64,000 bases of DNA from positions 30,581 to 94,580 of the forward strand of contig CACDUI010000004.1 in the NCBI GenBank assembly GCA_902555985.1. The letters are read 5' to 3'. The notes beneath the pieces were generated by a model. It saw nothing but the letters and a program-made list of their open reading frames with translations, was not told the DNA's origin and did not search any database. The DNA is from an uncultured Candidatus Actinomarina sp. Its GTDB lineage: Bacteria > Actinomycetota > Acidimicrobiia > Actinomarinales > Actinomarinaceae. This document shows positions 45,198-55,030 of this stretch, in pieces; positions within the stretch are counted from its first letter, which is position 1; each line of letters begins with the position of its first letter. Both the position numbers and the translations under genes were made by a program.

Positions 45198-46952
45198 ATG
45201 TTCAAAGTATTTAAAACACCAGAATTTAAAAAAGCTATTTCTTTTTTTATAGAAGGAATAAAAGAAAATAAAAAAAGTTTTTTTATTTCAAATGCTTCGG
45301 CACTTCTTTGGTGTTTTTTAGTAATTCTTCAACCCTATTTAATAAAGAGAATAATTGATGATGGTATAGTTGCAAATAACGAGAGATCGGTTATTGTTTT
45401 TATTTCATTTATGGTTCTTGCGGGTTATACAAGGGCTATGTCAATTGGTATTAGAAGATACTTCAGTATGGATGTTTCCTACAATGTTGAAGCTGGAATT
45501 AGAAATAGAATTTTTACACACATGCAAAAACTAGCATTTAATTATCACGATCAAGTTCCTACGGGTGATTTAATGGCAAGAGCATCTAGTGATGCTTCAC
45601 AAGTTAGGCTTGCATTTGCTATAGCACCACTTGCATCAGCAAACATTTTTCTGCTACTTATATTGAGTGGAACTTTATTAAGCCTTAGTTTGCCACTTGG
45701 TAGCATAGTGCTCCTTTCTATTCCTATGGTGTTATGGTTAGCTTCTAACTTTTCATCTAAAGCTATGGGTGTGTCTTTAAAGGTTAAGGAAGCAGAAGCA
45801 AAGATGACTACAGAAGTTGAAGAGCAACTAGGTGGCATTAGAGTTGTAAAAGCTTTTGGAAATGAAGAACATGCTTCCAATAAAGTTGAAAATGCAGTAC
45901 AAAATATTTATGACTCTTCGCTTGATTATCTTAAATTAAGAACTAGGTTTGTTCCACTATTTGAACTTATACCTATGGTTATAACGCTTGCAGTCTTGCT
46001 CCTTGGAGGGTATTTAACAATTAATGAATACCTATCTCTAGGCGAATTCATAGCATTTACACAATATGTATTTTTATTAATTTGGCCATTGAGAATTACA
46101 GCCTGGTTTTTATCCGAAATACCTTCAAGTGTTGCTGCTGGAAATAGAATACTGGAGCTTCTTAACGAAATTCCAACTATTACAGATGATGAAACTCCTA
46201 ATGAACTACCAGTAGATGGAAATGGTTCATTAAAATTTTCAGATGTGAGTTTCAAATATGGTAATGAAAAAATATTTGATAATCTTAATCTCGAAATTAA
46301 AGGAAAGAAAACAGTTGCAATTGTGGGCTCTACTGGTTCAGGAAAATCAACTCTTGCTTATCTTCTCCCACGTTTATACGAAATAGAATCTGGTTCAATT
46401 GAAATTGACGGCGTAAATATTACAAATCTTAGACTGAGTGACTTAAGAAGCAATGTAAGTCTTGCATTTGAAGAAAGCTTTTTATTCTCTAATACAGCTA
46501 GAGAGAATATTTCTCTTGGATTAGAGGATGCATCTCAAGAAGAAGTAGAAGATGCAGCACTTATAGCACGAGCTCACGAATTTATTTCACAACTCCCAGA
46601 ATCATATGAAACTAAAGTTGGAGAAAGAGGTTATGGATTGTCAGGTGGTCAAAGGCAGAGAGTGGCTTTAGCAAGAGCTATTTTAAGAAAACCACGTGTT
46701 TTAATTCTTGATGATGCACTTTCTGCGGTAGATGCTAGTACTGAAGAAGAAATTCGAAACGAATTAAACCAAGTAATGTCAAATATGACAACTTTAATAA
46801 TTACAAATAGAGTCCCGACAATCGAGTTATGTGATGAAGTTGTATTTCTTGAAAATGGAAAAGTAAAGGCACAAGGTAAGCATCATGACTTAATGGAATC
46901 TGTTGATACTTATAAGTCATTGTTTTTGGAAAACCAAACATCGGAAATATAA
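45198..46952 (+). CDS. ABC exporter half-transporter A (degenerate catalytic site)
   Basis: 584 residues: six-helix membrane domain (about 1-320) then ATPase. Walker A GSTGSGKST at 377-385 and signature LSGGQRQRVALARAI are normal, but Walker B ends Leu-Asp505-Asp506, with Asp506 in place of the catalytic Glu. This is the pattern of one half of heterodimeric exporters such as TM287/288 or BmrCD. The partner starts 1 base after the stop. Substrate unknown (drugs or lipids). Confidence 0.92.
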   Translation: MFKVFKTPEFKKAISFFIEGIKENKKSFFISNASALLWCFLVILQPYLIKRIIDDGIVANNERSVIVFISFMVLAGYTRAMSIGIRRYFSMDVSYNVEAGIRNRIFTHMQKLAFNYHDQVPTGDLMARASSDASQVRLAFAIAPLASANIFLLLILSGTLLSLSLPLGSIVLLSIPMVLWLASNFSSKAMGVSLKVKEAEAKMTTEVEEQLGGIRVVKAFGNEEHASNKVENAVQNIYDSSLDYLKLRTRFVPLFELIPMVITLAVLLLGGYLTINEYLSLGEFIAFTQYVFLLIWPLRITAWFLSEIPSSVAAGNRILELLNEIPTITDDETPNELPVDGNGSLKFSDVSFKYGNEKIFDNLNLEIKGKKTVAIVGSTGSGKSTLAYLLPRLYEIESGSIEIDGVNITNLRLSDLRSNVSLAFEESFLFSNTARENISLGLEDASQEEVEDAALIARAHEFISQLPESYETKVGERGYGLSGGQRQRVALARAILRKPRVLILDDALSAVDASTEEEIRNELNQVMSNMTTLIITNRVPTIELCDEVVFLENGKVKAQGKHHDLMESVDTYKSLFLENQTSEI

Positions 46953-46953
46953 A

Positions 46954-48675
46954 ATGAGAGACAATACTTTTGCAAGATCATTTAAGTTAGTCCCAGAAGT
47001 TTACAGACCTTTTTTCTTCGCGTCTTTGATTGCATTACTTGGTACAGGAATAAGAATGATTGGTCCTCAATTAATTTCTAGAGGCATAGACAACGGAGTA
47101 ATGAAATTTGACTATCAATATTTACTTCAACAGTGCCTTATTTACTTCTTTACACTTGTCGCGCTTTATTTTGTTACTAGTAAAGCTCTTCTTTCAATAG
47201 GTTTAGTTGGTGAGTCTTATGTAAAAAGAATTAGAGAAAAGCTTTTTAGACATATGTCATCTTTAGATATAAATTATTTTGAAAAGAATAAAACAGGAGT
47301 TTTAGTAGCAAGGATGACTTCTGATATGCAAAGTTTAAACGAGTTTGCGAGAGAAGGTGCAAGTAGTATTTTGACATCTCTTCTCACAATATTTGGTGCA
47401 ACAATTGCGGTATTTTTAGTTGATGTACAACTTTCTTTACTATCTTTTCTTATTCTTCCACTTTTAGGAATTGCTACAAGGATTTTTAGGAATCACGCTG
47501 ATAAGACATATTGGTCTGTCAGAGAATGGATTGGGCAGGTATTATCATCACTCCAGGAAGGAATTTCGGGTGTAAGAATAATTCAGGCATATTCAGATGA
47601 AACAAAACAATTAAAAAGATTTAAAGAAGTCAATAATGAACACTTAAAGGCAAACATGCAGTCTGCCAAAAACATTGCAATATATTTTCCTTTTTTAGAA
47701 ATTACACGAGTAACTTCTATTGCTGTTGTGATTTGGTTTGGTGCAGCAAGGATTAAAAGTGGTTCGTTAACAGTTGGTGAATTAGTTGCATTATTGTTTT
47801 ATTTAAACTATTTTTTTGATCCTCTTATTCAACTTTCTTTTAATTATGATATTTTGAGGTCAGCTGGCTCATCAATGAAGAAAGTTTTTTCAATATTAGA
47901 TGAAGAACCTATGTTAAGTAAAACCGGGGATCTATCTCCCGAGATAGACTCAGGCAGGGTAATTGAATTTAAAAATGTAGATTTTTCCTACGGAAGGGAG
48001 ACTGTTTTGCATGATGTATCTTTTTCAATCAATAGAGGAGAAAAGATTGCCATAGTTGGAGAAACAGGTGCGGGCAAAAGCACAATTGCAAAATTAATTT
48101 TAAGATTTTACCTTCCTACAAAAGGGGATGTTCAATTTTATGAAGAATCTTCAAAAGATATTTCACAGAAATGGGCAAGAAAAAATATTGCTTATGTTCC
48201 TCAAGAAAGTTTCTTATTTAGAGGTTCAATTAGAGAAAATTTAGTCTACTCAAATCCAGATAAGATAAATCTTCAGAGTGAGCTTGAAAACATAGGTCTC
48301 ATTGATTGGTTTGAGCGATATGAAAATGGACTAGATCAAGATGTAGGCGAGAGAGGAGCAAATGTCTCAGCCGGAGAAAGACAGTTTATTGCTTTACTCA
48401 GGGCAGTGCTTGCAAAAAGACAAATTATTGTATTTGATGAGGCAACTGCTAATTTAGATATTGAATCTGAAAGTTCAATATTAGATGCCACTGATACATT
48501 ACTTGCTTATCAAACATCAATTGTTATCGCTCATAGACTCGAAACAATTTTAAATGCAGAAAAAATACTTGTTATGAGTGAGGGAAAATTAGTTGGATTT
48601 GATAATCACAAAAATTTACTTTCAAATAATAAAATTTATCAACAATTATTTTCTGCTTGGAATTTAGTTAATTAA
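46954..48675 (+). CDS. ABC exporter half-transporter B (catalytic)
   Basis: 573 residues from the ATG at 46954, chosen because it follows the preceding stop by one base; an earlier in-frame start at 46903 would lie inside that gene. Membrane domain then ATPase with Walker A GETGAGKST, Walker B with catalytic Glu496 (VFDEATANLD), and a variant signature SAGERQ in place of SGGQ. Together with half A it should form one working and one degenerate ATP site. Its last 8 bases overlap the convergent methyltransferase gene. Confidence 0.92.
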   Translation: MRDNTFARSFKLVPEVYRPFFFASLIALLGTGIRMIGPQLISRGIDNGVMKFDYQYLLQQCLIYFFTLVALYFVTSKALLSIGLVGESYVKRIREKLFRHMSSLDINYFEKNKTGVLVARMTSDMQSLNEFAREGASSILTSLLTIFGATIAVFLVDVQLSLLSFLILPLLGIATRIFRNHADKTYWSVREWIGQVLSSLQEGISGVRIIQAYSDETKQLKRFKEVNNEHLKANMQSAKNIAIYFPFLEITRVTSIAVVIWFGAARIKSGSLTVGELVALLFYLNYFFDPLIQLSFNYDILRSAGSSMKKVFSILDEEPMLSKTGDLSPEIDSGRVIEFKNVDFSYGRETVLHDVSFSINRGEKIAIVGETGAGKSTIAKLILRFYLPTKGDVQFYEESSKDISQKWARKNIAYVPQESFLFRGSIRENLVYSNPDKINLQSELENIGLIDWFERYENGLDQDVGERGANVSAGERQFIALLRAVLAKRQIIVFDEATANLDIESESSILDATDTLLAYQTSIVIAHRLETILNAEKILVMSEGKLVGFDNHKNLLSNNKIYQQLFSAWNLVN

Positions 48676-49507
48676 CTTCAGTTTCCAATCTTTTATTAGC
48701 AATATCTATATATTCCTTTTTAATTTCATAACCTACGTAATTTCGATTTAATTGTTTTGCAGCAACTGAAGTTGTCCCACTTCCAAGAAATGGGTCCAGA
48801 ATTAAATCATCTTTGTAGGAATACAGGTTTATAAACTTTTGTGGAAGTTCAATCGGGAAAGGTGCAGGATGACCTATTTTTTTTGCTCTTGCTGGGTTTA
48901 TATTCCAAATTGAAAGCGTAGATTCCATAAACTCTTCTTTGTCTAAAGAGGACTCTCCTTTTGAAGATTTTTTCAGTGATTCTTTCGAAAAGACTAAACA
49001 ATATTCATGAATATCTCTTATGACTGGATTAGACGCAGATAACCAACTACCCCAGGCAAAATTAGCATTAGCCCCTTTTGATTTTTGCCAAATTATTTCC
49101 CCACGCATAATAAAACCAATATTTATTAACAATTCAGTAAAATATTTTGAAAAAGGGATGTAAGGCTTTCGACCTAAGTTAGCTACATTAACTACAATCC
49201 TTCCTCCAGACTCAGTAACTCTAAAAGTTTCTTTAAATATTTTTTCCATGATTCTCCAATACTCATCATCAGTCAACTCTAAGTCACTGTCTTTACCAAT
49301 GTTGTATGGTGGAGATGTAATAGTGAGGCTTACACAGTTATCTTCTAGTTCCTCCATATTTTCTGAACTTTTGTGAAATATCTTATCTTTAATTTTCGAA
49401 TTGTTATTGATTGTTGAAATTTCCTTTAACTCATCTTTGTCTTGGAATGTCGAAACAAATGCTTTGCGAGTTCCTGACCCAGATTTAAAGTGAGAATTCT
49501 TTTTCAT
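48668..49507 (-). CDS. Solitary DNA methyltransferase (beta-class, N6-adenine or N4-cytosine)
   Basis: 279 residues. The catalytic motif IV SPPYN (65-69) comes before the SAM-binding motif DPFLGSGTT (238-246), the beta-class order, with the target-recognition region between (about 125-225). No restriction gene is beside it, so it is probably an orphan with a regulatory or host-marking role. The recognition sequence cannot be read. It lies on the minus strand and overlaps the exporter gene at its 3' end. Confidence 0.88.
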   Translation of the reverse strand: MKKNSHFKSGSGTRKAFVSTFQDKDELKEISTINNNSKIKDKIFHKSSENMEELEDNCVSLTITSPPYNIGKDSDLELTDDEYWRIMEKIFKETFRVTESGGRIVVNVANLGRKPYIPFSKYFTELLINIGFIMRGEIIWQKSKGANANFAWGSWLSASNPVIRDIHEYCLVFSKESLKKSSKGESSLDKEEFMESTLSIWNINPARAKKIGHPAPFPIELPQKFINLYSYKDDLILDPFLGSGTTSVAAKQLNRNYVGYEIKKEYIDIANKRLETEVN

Positions 49508-49553
49508 ATAAGAATTTTACAGTTTTTAAATTTAGTAGTCTTAAATCAAAAAT

Positions 49554-49988
49554 TTATGTAAGGTCTATAAATTTATCTTCTACTTCCTCTACTTCTTCTA
49601 AACGAAGTACAGTATCGGCGTAATCTGAAGTAGAACTTATAAAAATGTATGTTAATTGTTTTAGGTTTACCACTTCATCAGATTCTTTTATATTAGATAT
49701 CCAAATTACTCTTTTTAAGGAAGATTGATTGATTGACTTTATGAATACTTCACGCAATGAATCATCTGAACCCTCATAAAATATTCCACAAAAAGCTCCT
49801 TCGGATGCTGTGTAGATGTGAGAGTCATCGTATATATCACCAATAGCTTTCTTTCCAGGCATTCGCTCAATAAAATCTTTTGAAATTTTTTCTGATACAA
49901 AAACTCTTAAGTCTTCATTTTGTTTTTTAAGAAGATTAAGTAAATCTAGATGATTTTCAGAGTTAGGATTTACAAAAATTGCTGGCAT
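49554..49988 (-). CDS. Hypothetical protein
   Basis: 144 residues from the ATG at 49988 (a TTG at 50006 would add six). I do not recognise a family. It has alternating hydrophobic strands and helices (AIFVNPN, LRVFVSEK, RVIWISN, LTYIFIS) that suggest a small Rossmann-like alpha/beta fold and an acidic C-terminus. No Cys-rich or membrane segment. It is divergent from sufB across 82 bases, the place where a SUF regulator often sits, but it shows no helix-turn-helix. A real gene by codon pattern; role unknown. Confidence 0.65.
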   Translation of the reverse strand: MPAIFVNPNSENHLDLLNLLKKQNEDLRVFVSEKISKDFIERMPGKKAIGDIYDDSHIYTASEGAFCGIFYEGSDDSLREVFIKSINQSSLKRVIWISNIKESDEVVNLKQLTYIFISSTSDYADTVLRLEEVEEVEDKFIDLT

Positions 49989-50070
49989 AACAAAAATATT
50001 AACCAAATTTTAAAAATAAATTAAATCAATACTTTTTATGATTGGTCCAGCATCTTATTAAAATAAAATT

Positions 50071-51480
50071 ATGGCAAATGTTGATATTGATTTAGGTAAG
50101 TATTCTTTAGGCTGGTCTGATCCTGAAAAGAATGTTTTTAAACCTGAAAAAGGTTTGAATGAAGATATTATCAGAAAGATGTCTGAAATTAAGGAAGAAC
50201 CTGAATGGATGCTTGATTTCAGACTTAAAGCATATAAAAGATTTCTAGATAAGCCTATGCCAGAGTGGGTTGCCAAGGAAAAATTAAGTGAATTAGATTT
50301 TGATGATATTTATTACTACATAAAACCTACTGAAAATCAAGCAGACTCATGGGATGAAGTACCTGAAGAAATAAAACAAACTTATGAAAAACTTGGTATA
50401 CCTGAGGCCGAAAGAACCTATCTAGCTGGTGTTACGGCACAATACGAGAGCGAAGTTGTTTACCACAAAAACAGAGAAGATTTAGAAAAATTAGGCGTAT
50501 TATTTTGTGATATGGATACAGCAGTCAGAGAGTATCCGGAATTAGTTCAAGAATATTTTGGGACGGTTATTCCACCAGGTGATAATAAGTTTGCTGCACT
50601 AAATTCAGCTGTTTGGTCAGGTGGATCATTCATTTATGTTCCAAAAGGTGTACATGTCGAAGATCCTTTGCAAGCATATTTTAGAATTAATGCCGAAAAT
50701 ATGGGTCAATTTGAGAGAACGTTAATTCTTGTTGATGAAGGAGCTTCTGTACACTACATTGAAGGTTGTTCAGCACCTGTTTATACAACGGATGCTTTAC
50801 ACTCCGCAGTTGTAGAGATAGTGGTCAAACCATCTGGGACTTGTAGGTACACTACAATCCAAAACTGGTCAAATGATGTTTATAACCTAGTTACAAAAAG
50901 AGCACAAGCTTATGGAAATGCAACAATGGAATGGATTGATGCAAATCTTGGTTCTGGTTTAACGGTTAAATACCCTTCCGTTTACTTAATGGAACCAGGT
51001 GCTCATGGTGAAGTTTTATCTGTAGCTTTTGCAAACTCAGGGCAACATCAAGATACAGGAGCAAAAATGGTTCATCTCGCTCCCGATACAACTTCCTTGA
51101 TTACATCAAAGTCAGTTTCAAAAGGTGGTGGAAGAGGTGCATACAGAGGTTTAGTCAGAGTTGAAGACGGTGCAGAAACAGCAAAAAGTTTTGTAAGATG
51201 TGATGCGTTGATTCTTGATGATGAATCAAGATCAGATACTTATCCTTATATGGAGATCGAAGAAGCATCAGCAGTTATAGGTCATGAGGCAACAGTTTCA
51301 AAAGTTGGAGAAGATCAACTTTTCTATCTTATGAGCAGAGGTCTTTCTGAATCTGAAGCAACTTCTATGATTGTCGCGGGATTTGTAGAAGAATTTACTA
51401 AAACGTTACCAATGGAATATGCCATGGAATTCAATCAACTGATTGAATTAAACATGATAGAAGCTGGCGCCGTTGGTTAA
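50071..51480 (+). CDS. sufB: Fe-S cluster scaffold protein SufB
   Basis: 469 residues, normal length. It is the scaffold of the SufBCD complex that assembles iron-sulfur clusters. Recognised by [19 protein letters not shown] (about 188-206), [14 protein letters not shown]-like [15 protein letters not shown], and the C-terminal [22 protein letters not shown] with its cysteine. It is the first gene of the run sufB-sufD-Rieske-sufC, the order found in actinobacteria. No sufR precedes it in this window. Confidence 0.96.
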   Translation: MANVDIDLGKYSLGWSDPEKNVFKPEKGLNEDIIRKMSEIKEEPEWMLDFRLKAYKRFLDKPMPEWVAKEKLSELDFDDIYYYIKPTENQADSWDEVPEEIKQTYEKLGIPEAERTYLAGVTAQYESEVVYHKNREDLEKLGVLFCDMDTAVREYPELVQEYFGTVIPPGDNKFAALNSAVWSGGSFIYVPKGVHVEDPLQAYFRINAENMGQFERTLILVDEGASVHYIEGCSAPVYTTDALHSAVVEIVVKPSGTCRYTTIQNWSNDVYNLVTKRAQAYGNATMEWIDANLGSGLTVKYPSVYLMEPGAHGEVLSVAFANSGQHQDTGAKMVHLAPDTTSLITSKSVSKGGGRGAYRGLVRVEDGAETAKSFVRCDALILDDESRSDTYPYMEIEEASAVIGHEATVSKVGEDQLFYLMSRGLSESEATSMIVAGFVEEFTKTLPMEYAMEFNQLIELNMIEAGAVG

Positions 51481-51494
51481 TGATTAGGTAAAAA

Positions 51495-52652
51495 TTGAAT
51501 AATAAATTATTTGAAAAAAAGTTAAAGCCACTTTCATCAAAAGAGTTTGCAAACATTAACTCTAAAGATGAAGACTGGAAGTATCTTGGAAAAAAATTAT
51601 TCGAACTTAATGACATTGAAATTGGCAAAGCAACTGAAATAAATTCTTCAAAAACATTTGATATCGATTCAAATTGTTTTACTTATGAAATAAATTCAGA
51701 GCATAATCATATTGAAATCACAGACATCAATGAAATTAAAAAACCGCTAATTAAAGAGTCAATTAAAAGACCTTTTGATAAATTTAATATTGAACAATTT
51801 GAAAAAGTAACGGGTGGTTTTCAATTAAATGTAAAAGAAGATAGCGAACAATATTTTTCAGTAAATTTCCAATCAGATGATAACGCTATTCCTTACATCG
51901 GAGTTAGTGTAGAAAAGAACAAATCTGGAAAATTATATTTAAATTTTGATGAATTAGTCATTGGAAATATTTATCCAATTATTGAAATTTTCTTAAACGA
52001 TAATTCAAATTTAGAAATAATACTTTCTGTAACTTCTACAAAAGAAATCAATATCGTAAATTCATTATATGCCCAGCTTGAAAGAGACTCTAATTTAACT
52101 ATTCATAATATAAGTACAGGAGCAGGATTATCTCGTTCAAGAATGGATATAGATCTTTTAGGTAATGGTTCAGAATTTAGCTTAGATGGAATTTATTTTG
52201 GTGAAGAAAAGCAAATTCACGACTACAGAGTATTTGTAAATCACCTAGGCAAAAATACATCATCAAATATGATTACAAAAGGTGTATTAGGTGACGAAAG
52301 TAGTTCCATATTTACTGGAACAATACACATAGCTGAGGGAGCAGAAAAAACAGAATCTCACCAAGAAAACAGAAATATACTACTCAGCGAAGAAGCTACC
52401 GCTCAATCTGTTCCTAATCTAGAAATTTTGTGTGATGATGTAATCTGCAGTCATGGTTCTTCAGTAGGTCCAATTGAAGAAAATGTTTATCACTATGTTA
52501 TGGCTAGAGGTATTGAAAAAGTTGATGCAGATAAATTACTCATCAAAGGCTTTTTTAATGAAGTAATAAATGATTCTAAGTGGGAAATTATCCATGACAA
52601 AGTTTCTAATATTATTGAAAAAAAATATATGAACATAATCGAAAGTAACTAA
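51495..52652 (+). CDS. sufD: Fe-S cluster assembly protein SufD
   Basis: 385 residues from a TTG with AGGT 5 bases upstream. The beta-helix core and C-terminal motif (HIAEGAEKTESHQENRNILLSEEATAQSVPNLEI, about residues 276-309) are characteristic, with the conserved His/Glu of the SufBD interface visible. It is more diverged at the N-terminus than SufB. It sits 14 bases after sufB and 1 base before the Rieske gene, implying coupled translation. Confidence 0.93.
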   Translation: MNNKLFEKKLKPLSSKEFANINSKDEDWKYLGKKLFELNDIEIGKATEINSSKTFDIDSNCFTYEINSEHNHIEITDINEIKKPLIKESIKRPFDKFNIEQFEKVTGGFQLNVKEDSEQYFSVNFQSDDNAIPYIGVSVEKNKSGKLYLNFDELVIGNIYPIIEIFLNDNSNLEIILSVTSTKEINIVNSLYAQLERDSNLTIHNISTGAGLSRSRMDIDLLGNGSEFSLDGIYFGEEKQIHDYRVFVNHLGKNTSSNMITKGVLGDESSSIFTGTIHIAEGAEKTESHQENRNILLSEEATAQSVPNLEILCDDVICSHGSSVGPIEENVYHYVMARGIEKVDADKLLIKGFFNEVINDSKWEIIHDKVSNIIEKKYMNIIESN

Positions 52653-52653
52653 A

Positions 52654-52971
52654 TTGGAAAAAGTAAAAACAATTAAAAGTGAAGATATTGCTGAAAACTC
52701 ATCGGCTTTATTTGAAACTAATACTCAGCAGATTGCTTTATTTAATTGTGAAGGGCAATTTTATGCCATTGATGATATGTGCTCTCATGCTGAAGCCAGC
52801 TTATCTGAAGGCGAAGTATATGATTGCAAAGTTGAATGCCCTCTTCATGGTGCTGAGTTTGATTTAAAAACTGGTGAAGCTGTCACATTACCTGCAACAC
52901 AGAGCGTTAAAACCTATAAAACTGAAATAATTGATGGCTATATATATGTAGAAATGGGTACTGATGCTTAA
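52654..52971 (+). CDS. Rieske [2Fe-2S] ferredoxin of the SUF operon
   Basis: 105 residues from a TTG start one base after the sufD stop. Cluster ligands Cys43-x-His45 and Cys62-x2-His65 (with 16 residues between) match the Rieske pattern. A ferredoxin of this type lies at the same place in many actinobacterial suf operons and may supply electrons to assembly; its exact role is not established. It overlaps sufC by 8 bases. Confidence 0.93.
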   Translation: MEKVKTIKSEDIAENSSALFETNTQQIALFNCEGQFYAIDDMCSHAEASLSEGEVYDCKVECPLHGAEFDLKTGEAVTLPATQSVKTYKTEIIDGYIYVEMGTDA

Positions 52972-53653
52972 GATTGAAAACTTAAAAACATCAATAGGTG
53001 AAGTCGAAATCCTTAAAGGAGTTGATTTAGAAATTAAGCCTGGTGAACTCCATGCGGTAATGGGGCCCAATGGTTCAGGAAAATCAACACTATGCCATGT
53101 TGTAATGGGAAATGAAGTTTATAAAAGCGAAGGTTCTATTTTTATTGATGAAGAAGAAATAAGTAAAAAACAACAAAACGAAAGATCAGAAATGGGAGTT
53201 TTTCAGTCTTTTCAATATCCCGTTGGACTGCCTGGAGTAACACTTTTCGAATTTTCTAAAATTATAAATCCAGACTTATCTGATGATGAAATTACTAGCC
53301 TTGCTGAGAGTTTTAAAGTAAAAGAATTTCTTGATCGTGAAGTAAATGTAGATTTATCCGGTGGGGAAAAAAAGAGGTGTGAGCTTTTTCAATTAGCACT
53401 TAAAAATCCAAAAGTAGCGTTACTAGATGAAATAGATTCAGGACTAGATATTGACGCTATAAAATCTGTTGCAGAGCTGATTAATGAAAATAGAAATGAC
53501 ACAACTTCATACCTTATTGTTACTCACTACAGCAGGATTTTAAAATACTTAGATGTAGACAAGGTACATATTGTAGTAAATGGTGAAATTGCAAAGACAG
53601 GAACTAAAGAACTTATTGAAGAAGTCGATTCTGGTGGATACACTCAATATTAG
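52964..53653 (+). CDS. sufC: SUF system ATPase SufC, copy 1
   Basis: 229 residues. Walker A GPNGSGKST at 34-42, signature LSGGEKKRCELFQLA and Walker B LLDEIDSGLD are intact. It drives the shape change of SufBD. By position with sufB, sufD and Rieske, it is the cognate copy. The paralogue at 62973-63698 differs in many positions (for example FSGGERKRNEILQ and LDETDSGLD). It ends 9 bases before fumC. Confidence 0.94.
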   Translation: MLKIENLKTSIGEVEILKGVDLEIKPGELHAVMGPNGSGKSTLCHVVMGNEVYKSEGSIFIDEEEISKKQQNERSEMGVFQSFQYPVGLPGVTLFEFSKIINPDLSDDEITSLAESFKVKEFLDREVNVDLSGGEKKRCELFQLALKNPKVALLDEIDSGLDIDAIKSVAELINENRNDTTSYLIVTHYSRILKYLDVDKVHIVVNGEIAKTGTKELIEEVDSGGYTQY

Positions 53654-53662
53654 GAACAGTAA

Positions 53663-55030
53663 ATGACACAAGAATTTAGAACTGAAAAAGACTCCATGGG
53701 AGAGTTTCAAGTTCCAACTGAAGCACAATACGGAGCTTCTACAGCTAGAGCAGTAGACAATTTTCCGATTTCAAATCTAAGGTTTTCTAGATCATTCATT
53801 AAAGCTTTAGGGGAGATTAAAAAAGCTTGTGCTGAAGTTAATTTAAAGAATAAGTTAATTGAAAAGACAGTTGCCGATTCTATTATTAATGCAGCGCAGC
53901 AAGTAGTTAATGGTGACCATGATGCTGATTTTGTAGTTGACATATTTCAAACTGGATCAGGCACTTCCACGAATATGAATGCTAATGAAATAATTGCAAA
54001 AATTGCTACAGATATTTTAAATGATGAAATTCATCCAAATGATCACGTTAATATGAGTCAGTCATCAAATGATGTTATTCCTACAGCTACAAATATTGCG
54101 GCAGTCACGGATATTACAAAAAAATTGATTCCATCCATAGAAAATTTAATTTCATCTCTTGAGTCTAAAGCTAAAAAATGGGAAAAAATTTATAAAAACG
54201 GTAGAACACACCTTATGGATGCAACTCCTGTTTCTCTTGGACAAGAATTTAATGGATATGCTGCGCTTTTATCTGAAAGATTAGAGGATATTAGAGCCTC
54301 ACTGAATAACGCTAGTAAATTAGCAATTGGTGGAACAGCAGTTGGAACTGGTATCAATGCACCTGATAATTATGGTAGCGATGTAGCAGAAAAGATTTCA
54401 AATTCTTTAGATATTAAATTTACTGAAGTTGAAAATCATTTTACTCGCCAAGGTTCGAGAGAAGAGATTGTACATCTTTCAGGCTGCTTAAAAGCTTATG
54501 CAGTTTCAATTTTCAAAATTGCTAACGATATTAGGTGGATGGGTAGTGGACCTATTTCAGGGCTAAATGAACTTAAAATACCTGCATTACAACCTGGCTC
54601 CTCAATTATGCCAGGTAAGGTTAATCCTGTAATACCAGAAATGATGATGCAAGTTTCTGCTCAAGTGATTGGCAATGACAATACTATTACCTTTTCTTCA
54701 TCTCATGGTAATTTTGAGTTAAATACAATGTTACCTGTCATGGCTCATAACTTACTTGAAAGTATTCACTTATTATCCACAGGTACAGATGTTTTTGAGA
54801 AAAAGTTAATTAAAGATTTAGAACCAAATACAGAAAAGTTAGAAGAAAACATTCAGCGAAATTCAATTTTGGTAACAGCACTTGTTCCAGAAATAGGATA
54901 TGATAAAGCTGCTGAAATAGCAAAAGAAGCAATTTCAAAGAGTAAAACGATAAAAGATGTCATTTTAGAGAAACAACTACTTTCAGAAAAGCAAATAGAT
55001 GAAATTCTCGATATAGAAAAATTAATTTAA
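53663..55030 (+). CDS. fumC: Fumarate hydratase class II
   Basis: 455 residues. It interconverts fumarate and malate. Catalytic loop GSSIMPGKVNPV at 312-323, GSGTSTNMNANE and the NGRTHLMDATPVSLGQE segments are all present. The class II type needs no iron-sulfur cluster. It follows sufC by 9 bases and shares one base with rpiB, so the SUF transcript may run through. Confidence 0.95.
   Translation: MTQEFRTEKDSMGEFQVPTEAQYGASTARAVDNFPISNLRFSRSFIKALGEIKKACAEVNLKNKLIEKTVADSIINAAQQVVNGDHDADFVVDIFQTGSGTSTNMNANEIIAKIATDILNDEIHPNDHVNMSQSSNDVIPTATNIAAVTDITKKLIPSIENLISSLESKAKKWEKIYKNGRTHLMDATPVSLGQEFNGYAALLSERLEDIRASLNNASKLAIGGTAVGTGINAPDNYGSDVAEKISNSLDIKFTEVENHFTRQGSREEIVHLSGCLKAYAVSIFKIANDIRWMGSGPISGLNELKIPALQPGSSIMPGKVNPVIPEMMMQVSAQVIGNDNTITFSSSHGNFELNTMLPVMAHNLLESIHLLSTGTDVFEKKLIKDLEPNTEKLEENIQRNSILVTALVPEIGYDKAAEIAKEAISKSKTIKDVILEKQLLSEKQIDEILDIEKLI

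Noticed and set aside
46903..46953. Upstream start for exporter half B
   Set aside because: It would add 17 residues from inside half A; the ATG at 46954 begins the domain and follows the stop by one base.
48668..50006. Restriction-modification or defence island
   Set aside because: Only a methyltransferase and one unknown small protein are present; no nuclease, helicase or other defence domain is visible.
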